Assembly (NCBI GenBank): GCA_964459305.1
Contig: CAYWNA010000001.1
Span: forward strand, 124,001-188,000
Direction of reading: 5' to 3'
DNA from: CAYWNA01 sp964459305
GTDB taxonomy: Bacteria; Planctomycetota; Planctomycetia; Pirellulales; Pirellulaceae
DNA length: 64,000 nt
A model generated the notes under the pieces. The model worked only from the letters and a program-made list of their open reading frames with translations. It ran no database searches and was not told the origin of the DNA. Every line of letters starts with the position of its first letter. Positions within the stretch are counted from its first letter, which is position 1. Positions 26,223 to 35,610 of this stretch are shown piece by piece. Position numbers and translations under genes: made by a program.

Positions 26223-27160
26223 CACCGGGGCTTTTTCTGGGAAAGCTGTTTGGTGGGCGATTTCTTGGCGGCCGTATCGGCCTTTTTTCTCTTCTCTTTG
26301 GGTGCAGCCGACTTCTTCTTGGCTGTACCTTCAACTGCCTTTTTGGCAGCCTTCTTTTTCGTCGAAGCGTCCTGGGCTGCCGCTTCGGGTGGCTTCGCGG
26401 CCGCTGTTTTCTTTTTGCGAGCCCTGCCAGTCTTCCTCTTCTGCTCTTTGTCCGGCTCCTCCGGCGGCGCTGTCTTCGGCGTACGTTTGGGCAATCGGCT
26501 TTTGGCGTCCGGCGAGATTTCCGTAAGAATTGATCGCGTCCTGCTGGCAAAGGGCGAGGCGAAGAAATCGGCGCCCAATTGATGCAGAAGCGAAGCGAAT
26601 TCGACGCCTTTTGTCTTTGGAATCGCGCGTTCCAGCCCCGGCGTGCGTTTTCTCTTCGCTTCGGCCGGAGTTACCACCCCCACAACCTCCAATGCGTCGA
26701 TGACTCCCTGTGAAGTGGGAACGGCATGTCCACCTAGACCGTTCTGTACAACGTAAGCCACTGCAAACGGAGTCACGCCGTCAACTTTCTCCAGTTCCTT
26801 GATCGCTTTGCCGATGTTCAGCTTCCTAAACAACTCGATGTCGAAAGCATAGTGCGTTTCGAAGATGTTCTGCAAACACCGTTTCAGCCGCGATGCGGCC
26901 GCGGACGGATCCGGCAGTGACGTCATCGTCTCAGCCAACTCGGTCACGGTCGTAACACGGATTTCATTCCAGTCGAAAAAAGCCTGCTGCAGCTTGGCGA
27001 ACGCTTCATCCGCGGCTTCGTAGTGCGCGTTCTCCAAACAGCACGCATACAACAGATGCTCGATCAAAGGCCGATCCGCCGGCGGCTTGGCCGGATTGTA
27101 GTGTTTCTTCAGGACGTCGTATGCTTGGCTAATCAGCGTTGAGCGATTCGGTACGGACAT
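26222..27160 (-). CDS. degenerate endonuclease III-like (HhH-GPD fold) protein with Lys-rich tail
   Basis: 312 residues. Residues about 30-215 follow the layout of Nth: TVTELAETMTSLPDPSAAAS, then a helix-hairpin-helix-like IKELEKVDGVTPFAVAYVVQ (about 120-139) and GLGGHAVPTSQGVIDALEVV. The catalytic Lys of Nth aligns with Val129 and the catalytic Asp (VDTH in Nth) with Pro148 (VPTS). No iron-sulfur Cys cluster follows. It should therefore bind DNA or RNA without glycosylase activity, if the fold call is right. Residues about 220-312 are Lys/Ala/Pro-rich like a histone H1 tail. It sits 15 bp after rbfA and is coupled to the TPR gene. Confidence 0.55.
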   Translation of the reverse strand: MSVPNRSTLISQAYDVLKKHYNPAKPPADRPLIEHLLYACCLENAHYEAADEAFAKLQQAFFDWNEIRVTTVTELAETMTSLPDPSAAASRLKRCLQNIFETHYAFDIELFRKLNIGKAIKELEKVDGVTPFAVAYVVQNGLGGHAVPTSQGVIDALEVVGVVTPAEAKRKRTPGLERAIPKTKGVEFASLLHQLGADFFASPFASRTRSILTEISPDAKSRLPKRTPKTAPPEEPDKEQKRKTGRARKKKTAAAKPPEAAAQDASTKKKAAKKAVEGTAKKKSAAPKEKRKKADTAAKKSPTKQLSQKKPR

Positions 27161-27175
27161 TCGTCTATCGAATCC

Positions 27176-27556
27176 TTAGTTGTTTTCGTTTTCTGTTTCC
27201 GGGGCTTCCTTCTCATCAGGCAGCAGTTCTCCGAGTAGCCGGCTCACTTCGATCGAATGCTTGACTCCCTTGTCAAGGACGAAAGTGAGTCGGGGAGTGT
27301 AGCGAGCATCAATGCGTTTGGCCACCTTCTGCTGCAGGAACCCGGCGGCGTTTTTCAGACCGCGCAAGGAGAGGTCCTGCTTGGTCTCGTCGCCCATCAC
27401 GGACACGTGGACTTTCGCGTGACGCATGTCCGCCGACACTTCCACGTAGGTCACTGTCACGTCGCGGATGCGCGGGTCGCGCAACTCGGTCAGAATGGCC
27501 GTGCTGACCACTTCGCGAATGGCTTGAGCGGCTCGGAGTACTCGTCGAGAGGACAT
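27176..27556 (-). CDS. rbfA: 30S ribosome-binding factor RbfA
   Basis: 126 residues from ATG 27556 (MSSRRVLRAAQAIREVVSTA). Core KH-like motifs of RbfA are present: LRDPRIRDVTVTYVEVSADM, HAKVHVSVMGDE and AKRIDARYTPRLTFVLDKGV, with a short acidic tail. RbfA binds the immature 30S subunit near the 5' helix of 16S rRNA and helps late maturation and cold adaptation. It follows infB by about 90 bp, the classical nusA-infB-rbfA order. An upstream ATG at 27610 would add residues with no family counterpart. Confidence 0.95.
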   Translation of the reverse strand: MSSRRVLRAAQAIREVVSTAILTELRDPRIRDVTVTYVEVSADMRHAKVHVSVMGDETKQDLSLRGLKNAAGFLQQKVAKRIDARYTPRLTFVLDKGVKHSIEVSRLLGELLPDEKEAPETENENN

Positions 27557-27647
27557 AGGATGGAGACAGATGCTGCTGGTCAGTAATATGCAGGTGGACG
27601 CGTGCCTCAAAAAGCCAGGGACCGCCGATCGGAGGGCTCATTCCTCC

Positions 27648-30636
27648 TTAAAGCGTCCTCGCTACTTCTTCGATCTTGTAGGCCTCCAAGACGTCGTCCT
27701 GCTTGACGTCGTTGAACCCGGCCAATCTCATACCGCATTCCATTCCACGGGGTATTTCTTTGACATCGTCCTTGTCGTGGCGCAGTGATTCCAAGTCGTA
27801 ATTGCCGATGGTTCGCCCGTCGCGATTTACGCGGACACGACAACCACGCTCAATGGCGCCACGGACGACATAGCACCCGGCAACGGTTCCCACGCGGCTG
27901 ATTGTGAAGACTCGCTTAACCAGCGCGTGGCCCAATTCCACGACCCGTTCATCGGGTTTCAGCTTCCCTTCGAGGGTCGCTTTGACGTCGTCGGTCATCT
28001 TGTAGATGATCTCGTATCGGCGGATCTCCACTTGTTTCTCGTCGGCCAGCGAACGGGCCGCCTCGTCTGGTATCACGTTGAAGCCGACAACGACGGCCTG
28101 AGAGGCATGCGCGAGCATGATATCCGCCGCAGTGATGGCGCCGACGGCCTTGTGCAGTATCCGGATATCCACTTCTGGATGGTCCAGTTTGGAGAGTTCC
28201 TTCTCCATGGCCTCGATCGAACCACGAACGTCCGCTCGAATGATCAAGTTCAGCGTCGCGACGTCTCGCTCTTCGGCAAGGCTTCCTTCCTCCAGCCGGC
28301 GCTGGAATTCTTCAAACGAGACCTTGGTCGTGACTCCGGCCAGAGACTGCTCGCGGCTTCGATCCTCCCGCAGATTGGCGATCTCTCGCGCCTGCGAAAT
28401 GTCGTCCAACACGTGAAACGTGTCGCCAGCCTCCGGCGCCCGATCGAATCCAGTAACGTTTACCGGCGTCGATGGTCCCGCCTGCTTGACTCGCTTGCGA
28501 GCCTTCAGTGTGTCGTACATGGCTTTGACGCGACCGTGCGCCATGCCGCAAACAACAACATCGCCCACTTTCAATGTCCCGTTTTTCACGATCAACTTTG
28601 TGATCACGCCGCGACCGGACTCTTGTTCGGCCTCTAAGCACACTCCCAGGGCATTTCGGGTAGGATTGGCGTGGTATTCGTGCAATTCTGCAGTAACGAG
28701 GATCGTCTCCAACAGGTCGTCCACGCCGTCACCAATGGTTGCGCTGGTCCTGACCACCTCGACGTCGCCGCCCCACTCGCTAGGCAATACGTCGAGAGCG
28801 GCTAACTGCTGCAAGGCCCGAGTCGCATCCGTGCCAGGCAAATCGCTCTTATTCAAGGCAACGATGATGGGGACGCCCGCTGCTTTCGCGTGGCTGATCG
28901 CCTCTTCGGTTTGCGGCATCACGCCATCGTCCACTGCCACGACCAGCACAGCAATATCGGTCACATTGGCCCCGCGGGCTCGCATTTCAGTGAACGCCTC
29001 GTGACCGGGTGTGTCGACAAAGGAAATCCTGCGGCCACCCTTGAAAATCTCGTAAGCGCGAATGTGTTGCGTGATCCCGCCGGCCTCGCCCGCAACGACG
29101 TTCGTGCCGATGATATAATCCAGCAACGACGTCTTCCCATGGTCAACATGTCCCAGGAACGTGATCACCGGAGCCCGTGGCTTCAAGCTATCCGCATCGT
29201 CAACTTGCTCTTCAAGCTGCTCGATCAGCGATTCTTCCAGGGATTCTGCGTGCTTGAACTCCAACTCGACGCCCATTTCAGCGGCGAGCATTTCGGCAAG
29301 TTCATCGCTGATCTGCGAATTGATTTGCGGCGAGTCAATACCCATGCCGTTGAGCGCCATCAGCACCGGTACGGCCGCGACTCCCGTAGCCTCAGAAAAA
29401 CTGCGGACGGTGCAGGGAAGTTCCAGCGTGGCTTTCTCTTTGCGCGGGGCGGCTGTACTGACACCGCGTTTCCGAGTCAGCGTTCGGGGTCTTCGCCTCG
29501 GGCCGCCGCCCTTCCGTTGATCGCCTATACCATCGCCGATCTGACGACCTCGTGCCCGTGTCTTACGAGATTTCTGGCGATCCGCCCGAGCGGCGGCCAT
29601 GCCGGCCAAACCGCGGTTGTCCGATCCCTCAACGCTCGTCTTGCCGCGCCGGCGTTTGCTTGTGCCCTTACCGCTGAGTGGGGCTTCAGCCGGCGAAGGT
29701 GGGGCGGCCTTGCCCGGCTTCTTCTTGTCGCGTGCACCCGCTTTCTTGGGCTTTGCGGATGTCTTGGTCAGACGGTCCAGCGGTGGCGGCTGTCCTGCCT
29801 TATGCCCCGCAATCGCGTGCTTGGGCAGACGGATTTCCGGCTTCTGCGCCTTCGGCTCGGCGGGCTTGGGCGGTGGCGACGGTTGTTTAGCGTCGGGCAA
29901 GTTGGCGAGTTTTATGACGGGTGCTCGCCTCCTTCGCGGTGCCTTGACGCCCGGCGGTTTGGCGGCTGGCGGTTTGATTACCGGCGGTTTGATTACCGGC
30001 GGTCTGGCGGCCAGCGGTCTGACTGCCGGCGGTCTGGCGCCTGGAGCTACGGCCGCTGGCGTTTCGGCCGCTGGCGTTTCGGCCGCTGGCGTTTCGGCCG
30101 CTGGCGTTTCGGCTGCTGGCGTTTCGGCTGCTGGCGTTTCGGCTGCTGCCGTTTCNNNNNNNNNNNNNNNNNNNNNNNNNNNNNNNNNNNNNNNNNNNNN
30201 NNNNNNNNNNNNNNNNNNNNNNNNNNNNNNNNNNNNNNNNNNNNNNNNNNNNNNNCGTTTCGGCTGCTGCCGTTTCAGCTACTGCTTCAGCCGCCTCTGC
30301 ATCCTGCTCCTCCTCGGGAGACTCAACGGCGGACCTGCCCACATCCAACACGCGGATCTTGCCGCCATGCGCCGGTGCGATGTAATCGTCGCGGGTGTAA
30401 GGAGTAACCGGTTGTTCGGTGCGAGCCGCAGACCTGGGGCTTCTTGACGAATCGCCTGCACCGTCACCCTTCTTGTCCCCACCGCCCAGATAGGCCTTGA
30501 TTTTTGCTGCTTCGTCGTCGTCCAGACTTGCCAGCGCAGACCCCTTCCCAGGGATTCCTGCCTTGCGGCAGATTTCCACCAGTTCTTTGCTGTCAAGACT
30601 CAGCTCTTTCGCTAACGCGTAAATCCGTACGGGCAC
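27648..30636 (-). CDS. infB: translation initiation factor IF-2 (interrupted by assembly gap)
   Basis: GTG start at 30636 preceded by GGAGGGCGG. IF2_N domain: VRIYALAKELSLDSKELVEI. A disordered linker follows, with an ETPAA repeat (15 bp, about seven visible copies at 30051-30155) into which the 100-N gap falls, then KPP-type repeats (PPVIKPPVIKPPAAKPP). GTPase motifs: G1 GHVDHGKTSLLDYI, G3 DTPGHEAF, G4 NKSDLPG, G5 TSATIGDGVDD. IF-2 domains C1/C2 are complete at the C-terminus (ECGMRLAGFNDVKQDDVLEA). IF-2 delivers fMet-tRNA to the 30S subunit and promotes subunit joining. Frame continuity across the gap is assumed, because the N count is arbitrary. Confidence 0.96.
30156..30255. other. assembly gap (100 N) inside the IF-2 linker repeat
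   Basis: Exactly 100 N. The ETPAA/ETAAA 15-bp repeat continues on both sides, so the gap is an unresolved in-frame repeat. The apparent Ser/Asn/Arg-rich translation just beside it in one frame is an artefact of the placeholder length. Confidence 0.98.
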
Positions 30637-30960
30637 GTCCGCCCTCCCCCACGAATCACTGCAGCCAGACCATCCGACCTGCAACGTGATTCGATCACGA
30701 ATAAAAGTTGTACTAGTCCATGTCCGCGACCCTCCTATGCTGGCCACGCCCAGTTCTCATGAGCGTTTAATGAGCGAAAAACTCCCAGCTCTCGCTCTCG
30801 CCAGTTCTGGGCAGCCTTTCGCAAACTCCCAGACTCCATCCCGCTTCCCACCCTGCGAAGCGGAAATACCACCTACACACCACCGATCACTGAGAAGCAT
30901 CCGCCGTTGATCTGCATGTTGCGACAGACTGGCGAAGTGCAAAGCGGATCGTTGTGCGAC
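30637..30960. other. gene-free interval between nusA and infB
   Basis: 324 bp without a gene. A 7-bp-stem hairpin (CCGCTTC at 30841-30847 with GAAGCGG at 30857-30863) is visible but has no T tract. infB may be co-transcribed with nusA through this spacer or have its own promoter here. Confidence 0.4.
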
Positions 30961-32568
30961 TCAATCCACCTCTTCTGGCGAGACCGAAGCGTCGCTTGCG
31001 GGTGGTCCGGCGGCGGCCGCCGTCCCCTCCAACCGTTCCTGCTTGTTCTCCTGAGGTCGCTCTTCAGCCGCCGCGTCCTCTGCCTCTTCCGGCGAGACCG
31101 AAGCGTCGCTTGCGGGCGGTTCGGCGGCGGCCGTCCCCTCTAACTGTTCCTGCTCGTTCTCTTGAGGTCGTTCTTCAGCCGCCGTGTCGTCTGCCTCTTC
31201 CGGCGAGACCGAAGCGTCGCTTGCCGGCGGTTCGGCGGCGGCCGTCCCCTCTAACTGTTCCTGCTCGTTCTCCTGAGGTCGTTCTTCAGCCGCCGTCTCC
31301 CCTGCGTCTTCCGGCGAGGCCGAAGCATCGCTTGCGGGTGGTTCGACAGCGGCCGCCGTCCCCTCCAATTTCTCCTGCTTCTCCTGCTCTTTCCGCCGAC
31401 GTCGTTCTTCTGCCGCCGCCCGCTCTGCCTCTTCTGCCTTCGCTTCCGCCTGCCCAACGATATGCTCGACCTGCTCCGCCGTGAGATCGCCCATCTCCAT
31501 CAAAGCATCCGGCTCGATGACCGACAGATCGTCGTAAGAGAGATAGCCTTGTTCTACGAGCCGTTGGGCAACTTCGTCATCGACCCCGTCCAAGGCACTG
31601 AAGCCAACGACCGCCCGGTCGATCTGTTCCTCCAGTTCTTCGGAGGTCATGATTTCAATGTCCCAGCCGCACAGCTTGCTGGCCAACCGCACATTCTGAC
31701 CGCGTCGACCAATCGCCAGCGACAATTGGTCCTCGCGCACCAGCACAATCGCGCGGCCAAGCATGTCGCATAGCAGAACCTGATCCACCTCTGCCGGCTG
31801 GAGGGCATTGGGAATCAACACTTCCGGATCCTCGCTCCAACGGACGATGTCGATCCGTTCCCCACTCAGTTCATCAACAATGTTCTTGATTCGGTTACCC
31901 CGAACACCCACGCACGCGCCGACACAGTCGACTCGCTGGTCGTTGCTGCTTACTGCCACCTTGCTGCGGTACCCGGGCTCGCGTGACATCGCATCGACAG
32001 CAATCACGCCTTCGGCAATCTCCGGAATTTCCTGTTCAAACAGCCTCCGAACCAAACTTGGGCGTGTACGGCTGAGCACTACCTTCACCCGGCTTCCTTG
32101 CGGCTTGACTTCGTAGATGACCGCTCGCACCCGCTCGTTCGCATGGTGCGTTTCCCCAGGTATCTGTTCACTCCGTGGCAGTATCGCTTCAACATTCTGA
32201 AACGACACCACCGTTGCTCCCCCATCAGCTCGCTGGACCACCCCGTTGATCATGTCATCAATCTGTCCGCTGAACACCTCGACCAGCGAATCACGTTCCG
32301 CCTCGCGGATCTTCTGGATGATCACCTGCTTTGCCGTCTGTGCCCCGATGCGCCCGATCGTCTCCTCGTCCAGAGTCTCACCGTTCAGTGTAGCGTTCAG
32401 CGTACCGGTTTCTCGGTCGATCTCAACCGAAATCTCAGTCTCCTCACCGTATTGCCGTCGCGCCGCCGAAACGAGCGCAGCCTCAATCGCCTGAAAGACG
32501 ATTTCAGGTTGAATATTCTTGTCGCGGTGGAGCGAATCGACGATTCGCAGCAACTCGTTCGGGTTCAT
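30961..32568 (-). CDS. nusA: transcription termination/antitermination protein NusA with acidic C-terminal tandem repeats
   Basis: 535 residues. N-terminal RNA polymerase-binding domain (ELLRIVDSLHRDKNIQPEIV), S1 domain (SLVEVFSGQIDDMINGVVQR), and KH1/KH2 with CVGVRGNRIKNIVDELSGER and LAIGRRGQNVRLASKLCGWD. One helical repeat follows (VDDEVAQRLVEQGYLSYDDL). The last 150 residues are a Glu/Ala-rich low-complexity region built of about four near-identical 37-38-residue repeats (111/114 bp) containing EGTAAAEPPASDASVSPEEA. Elsewhere NusA has C-terminal acidic repeats that contact the polymerase alpha subunit. It controls pausing, termination and antitermination. It heads the nusA-infB-rbfA block; no rimP is visible upstream. 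Confidence 0.97.
   Translation of the reverse strand: MNPNELLRIVDSLHRDKNIQPEIVFQAIEAALVSAARRQYGEETEISVEIDRETGTLNATLNGETLDEETIGRIGAQTAKQVIIQKIREAERDSLVEVFSGQIDDMINGVVQRADGGATVVSFQNVEAILPRSEQIPGETHHANERVRAVIYEVKPQGSRVKVVLSRTRPSLVRRLFEQEIPEIAEGVIAVDAMSREPGYRSKVAVSSNDQRVDCVGACVGVRGNRIKNIVDELSGERIDIVRWSEDPEVLIPNALQPAEVDQVLLCDMLGRAIVLVREDQLSLAIGRRGQNVRLASKLCGWDIEIMTSEELEEQIDRAVVGFSALDGVDDEVAQRLVEQGYLSYDDLSVIEPDALMEMGDLTAEQVEHIVGQAEAKAEEAERAAAEERRRRKEQEKQEKLEGTAAAVEPPASDASASPEDAGETAAEERPQENEQEQLEGTAAAEPPASDASVSPEEADDTAAEERPQENEQEQLEGTAAAEPPASDASVSPEEAEDAAAEERPQENKQERLEGTAAAAGPPASDASVSPEEVD
30969..31415. repeat. 111/114-bp in-frame tandem repeats in nusA
   Basis: Units begin at 30969 (114 bp), 31083 (111 bp), 31194 (111 bp) and 31305 (diverged). 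All are multiples of three, so each change preserves the NusA frame. The high identity between units suggests recent expansion. Confidence 0.9.
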
Positions 32569-32788
32569 GCCGTTGTCGCTTTCCGCCTATGGGGTCACTC
32601 GCCCCTCAAAAGACGAGCAGTAAGGTCGCCGCTCTAACGTTCGAAATCCTTCCAACGATGGAACTTAGTGTCAGGCATAGTCGGGTAAGCATACAGCTAC
32701 CCTCCTGGCGTGTCAACCTGGCGCAAAAGGCGAGAAAGAAGGGGAACACCGGGCAACGAAGCGGCGGCTTTCGGCCCGAAGAGAACGG

Positions 32789-34108
32789 CTAGGCGAAGCG
32801 TCGCACCAAGACTGCACTAGCTTGTCCCTGAGGAGTCACGTTGACACTCAGGACGCTATCGCCTGGCGACGTGTCGAGCGACCGGACAGCCGAAATGGGA
32901 CACTCGGGGTCCGGTGTCTCGTAGTTGAGAATGGGGAATAGAAGGTCGTTTTTCAGTGCCATGACGCTGGCGATCAATTCGACCACTCCGCCGCCCGCCC
33001 CAAGGTTGCCAAGATAGCTCTTGGCTGCGGTCACCGGAACAGGATCCCCGCGATCCCCGAAGACGGTCGCTATCGCTGCTGCCTCCTCGCGGTCACACTT
33101 CCGCGTGGATAGCCCATGAGCATGCACATGGCCGATTTCGTTCAGGCTCGTCCCGGCCTTTCCGATCGCCTGTCTCATGACGTTTTCAAGGGCCTTGCCC
33201 AAGTTTCCCTCACCGCTCCGGCTCATCACGGCGGAGGAGCCAAACCCGACGATCTCCGCCAGGATATCGGCGCCCCTATCCTGGGCTGTTTCCATTTCCT
33301 CCAAAGCGATTGCCCCCGCACCCTCACCAATCACCATTCCCTGGCGATCAAGGTCAAACGGCCTACTCAACCTCTCCGGGGATCCATTGCCTTTGGCCAG
33401 CTCTTCCTGCAACGCCACGTGGACGGTCCGCAACGGATGAAGCCGGGTGCCCGTTGCGCCAGCGAGCATGGTGTCGGCACTTCCGCGAGCGATCGTGCAG
33501 TACGCCTCGGCAACGGCTAGATTCGACGAGGCTTCCCGCAGAGTGATCGAGTTGTTGGGACCGCGAAGATCGTTGTAGATGGCAATATGGCTGGCTGGCA
33601 TATTCGGCAAGTATTTCAACAGCCACAACGGCGTTACGTGAGGCATACCGTCTTTGGCCCAGCGATTGAAGTCGAAATCGCTCTCTGCCGTCATGCATCG
33701 CCGAATCCCCTCCGTGAACTCTTCGGGGTCGGTCAGGATGTAGTCCGATCCATAAATCGCTCCAGCACGGTCGGAGTCGTAGTCGCCCGGTTTCAGCCCC
33801 GCGTCGCGTAGTGCTAGTTGTGCCGCTGCGACCCCCATTTGGATTTCGCGGCACATGACCTTGAGTCCCTTGCGAATGCTTCGCTTCTGCTCTTTCTCCA
33901 AGGGCCCAAAGTCGTCGATCTTGCCAGTGAAGTGGCGGGCTTCTGCCGCATGACTGATCGGCAGCTGATCAATCGGCAAAGACTCGATGGGCCCAACGCC
34001 GCTTTGTCCCGCGGTGAGCGCATCCCAAAGCGCCTCCTTGGAATTACCCAACGGGCTGACCAATCCTACTCCGGTAATTACAACGCGACGCGGCGGGGAA
34101 TCGTTCAT
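32789..34108 (-). CDS. beta-ketoacyl-ACP synthase homologue lacking the catalytic Cys
   Basis: 439 residues with a full thiolase-fold KAS layout: RRVVITGVGLVSPLGNSKEA, GPNNSITLREASSN, VIGEGAGAIALEEMETAQDR, HVHAHGLSTRKCDREEAAAI and AAKSYLGNLGAGGGVVELIA. Aligned to FabF, the nucleophile Cys is replaced by Glu192 (TLREAS versus TAC-type), the first His (HAHG) is kept and the second His becomes Asn (LGNLG instead of TGHL). It therefore cannot do Claisen condensation in the usual way. Glu at this site recalls chain-length-factor subunits (Gln) or decarboxylase-like KS. ATG 34108 is preferred to an upstream GTG at 34129. It lies upstream of nusA on the same strand with no ACP neighbour. Confidence 0.85.
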   Translation of the reverse strand: MNDSPPRRVVITGVGLVSPLGNSKEALWDALTAGQSGVGPIESLPIDQLPISHAAEARHFTGKIDDFGPLEKEQKRSIRKGLKVMCREIQMGVAAAQLALRDAGLKPGDYDSDRAGAIYGSDYILTDPEEFTEGIRRCMTAESDFDFNRWAKDGMPHVTPLWLLKYLPNMPASHIAIYNDLRGPNNSITLREASSNLAVAEAYCTIARGSADTMLAGATGTRLHPLRTVHVALQEELAKGNGSPERLSRPFDLDRQGMVIGEGAGAIALEEMETAQDRGADILAEIVGFGSSAVMSRSGEGNLGKALENVMRQAIGKAGTSLNEIGHVHAHGLSTRKCDREEAAAIATVFGDRGDPVPVTAAKSYLGNLGAGGGVVELIASVMALKNDLLFPILNYETPDPECPISAVRSLDTSPGDSVLSVNVTPQGQASAVLVRRFA

Positions 34109-34317
34109 TGCCTGTAGCAGCTCAATCACGCAGAAACTGACTAATCGATAACCTTGTCGTATTCGGGAAAATCCACGCGGCCTATTCTACTTTGCCACTG
34201 CGGCGTAGTTAAGTGTCGTCTTCCCTGAACCGATTCTGAAGCGAAGTCGGGGAAAGACATGCCTGACGGAGGACTCCATGACGGCGATGCCGAGACCGCC
34301 GGCTGTGCAAGCAATAG

Positions 34318-35412
34318 CTACTCGACGCTGCCCCGCTTTCTCGCATAGACGCGGCACCAATAGATGGCAAATGTCAGCAGCGTCAACGGAACGACAAATA
34401 CAACCATCACAGCATTGAATGCCCCCAATGCGACAGGCAGCATCGCGTCAAGGCAGAGGTAAGTCAGGTAGGCCGCGTAGTAAACCAGGAACAGGATGCC
34501 CTCCCAGCGCGCGATCAGGTAGTCCACAAAAAATACGGGCAAACACGCAACGGCAGCGACAATCATAACGGGTATGTCGAAACGCAGCGCATCCGGCGAC
34601 ACCTGTACTCCGCCGGGCGCGACAATCCCACACAGTCCCAGCACCAGCAAAATGTTGAAAACGTTGCTCCCCACGACATTGCCGACCGCCATATCCCGTT
34701 GGCCGCGAAGCGTGGCCACGACTGAGGTAGCAATCTCCGGCAGCGAAGTGCCAATGGCGACGATCGTCAGCCCAATGATCAACTTGCTCACGCCGAGAAT
34801 ACCCGCGATCTCCACCGCGCCGTCCACCAACCATTTTGACCCTTGCACGAGCATGGCGATGCCGATGGTGATCAACGCCAACTGAATCGCTATCTCCAAC
34901 AGCACGACACGTCGCGGCTTGTCGTCTTCAGTGCAATCTCGCCGTTTGGCGGCCATCGTCTCACGACGACTGCGCACGATCGTCACGACGGTGTAGGCGA
35001 TCGATCCAAAAAAGAGAATCGCACCATCAATCCGACCTATATTTCCATCCAACCCCAGAACCAGCATGACGACGGATACGCCGATCATCAGCGGAACACC
35101 GGCCCGCACGACATTCCGCGAAACGACCAGCGGCGCGACCGTCGCGGATATTCCTAACACCAGCAGAACGTTGGAGATGTTGCTGCCAACGACATTGCCA
35201 ACGGCGATGTCGGGCTCCGGGGGTTGCGCAAAAGTCGACTGCACCGTCACCGCCAACTCAGGAGCGCTAGTCCCGTATGCCACCACGGTGAGGCCGACGA
35301 CAAGGGTCGAAAGGCCAGCGGCTGCTGCTAGGCGAGCCGCCCCGCGGACAAGTAGTTCCGCACCGGCGACCAGCAGCCCAAACCCCGCAATGAACAGCAC
35401 CAGTGTGAGCAT
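34318..35412 (-). CDS. calcium/sodium antiporter (CaCA family)
   Basis: 364 residues with about ten TM helices in two homologous halves. The alpha-repeats are clear: VVAYGTSAPELAVTVQST and AIGTSLPEIATSVVATLR (G-T-S-x-P-E), each followed by GNVVGSNISN and GNVVGSNVFN. These Glu/Asn-bearing motifs form the cation sites. An acidic/basic cytoplasmic loop separates the halves (RRETMAAKRRDCTEDDKPRR). It resembles YrbG-type K-independent exchangers of the inner membrane, which exchange Ca2+ for Na+ or H+. It lies downstream of a short GT2-like gene on the same strand. Confidence 0.93.
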   Translation of the reverse strand: MLTLVLFIAGFGLLVAGAELLVRGAARLAAAAGLSTLVVGLTVVAYGTSAPELAVTVQSTFAQPPEPDIAVGNVVGSNISNVLLVLGISATVAPLVVSRNVVRAGVPLMIGVSVVMLVLGLDGNIGRIDGAILFFGSIAYTVVTIVRSRRETMAAKRRDCTEDDKPRRVVLLEIAIQLALITIGIAMLVQGSKWLVDGAVEIAGILGVSKLIIGLTIVAIGTSLPEIATSVVATLRGQRDMAVGNVVGSNVFNILLVLGLCGIVAPGGVQVSPDALRFDIPVMIVAAVACLPVFFVDYLIARWEGILFLVYYAAYLTYLCLDAMLPVALGAFNAVMVVFVVPLTLLTFAIYWCRVYARKRGSVE

Positions 35413-35610
35413 TTCCCGACCAATCGTGGTTTCCTAGCCTTCGCGTCATAGAAAGAGTTGGCCGTCGCCAGCGCATCGGCACGCGTTGCCGGGGCGGCGG
35501 ATTGTCCCGCACGCCCGGCAACGTAACTCGACAAGAATATACCACGATCGCGAGGACTCGCCACGCGAGGGCGACCAAGAATTGGCATGTCCTGTTGTGC
35601 GCGTCACGCA

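Noticed and set aside
29887..30160. A Ser/Asn/Arg-rich protein on the minus strand beside the IF-2 gap
   Set aside because: It is IF-2 sequence read in the wrong frame because the placeholder gap length shifts the frame.
30969..31415. CRISPR-like repeats
   Set aside because: The units are directly adjacent, 111-114 bp, in frame and have no unique spacers; they are coding tandem repeats of nusA.
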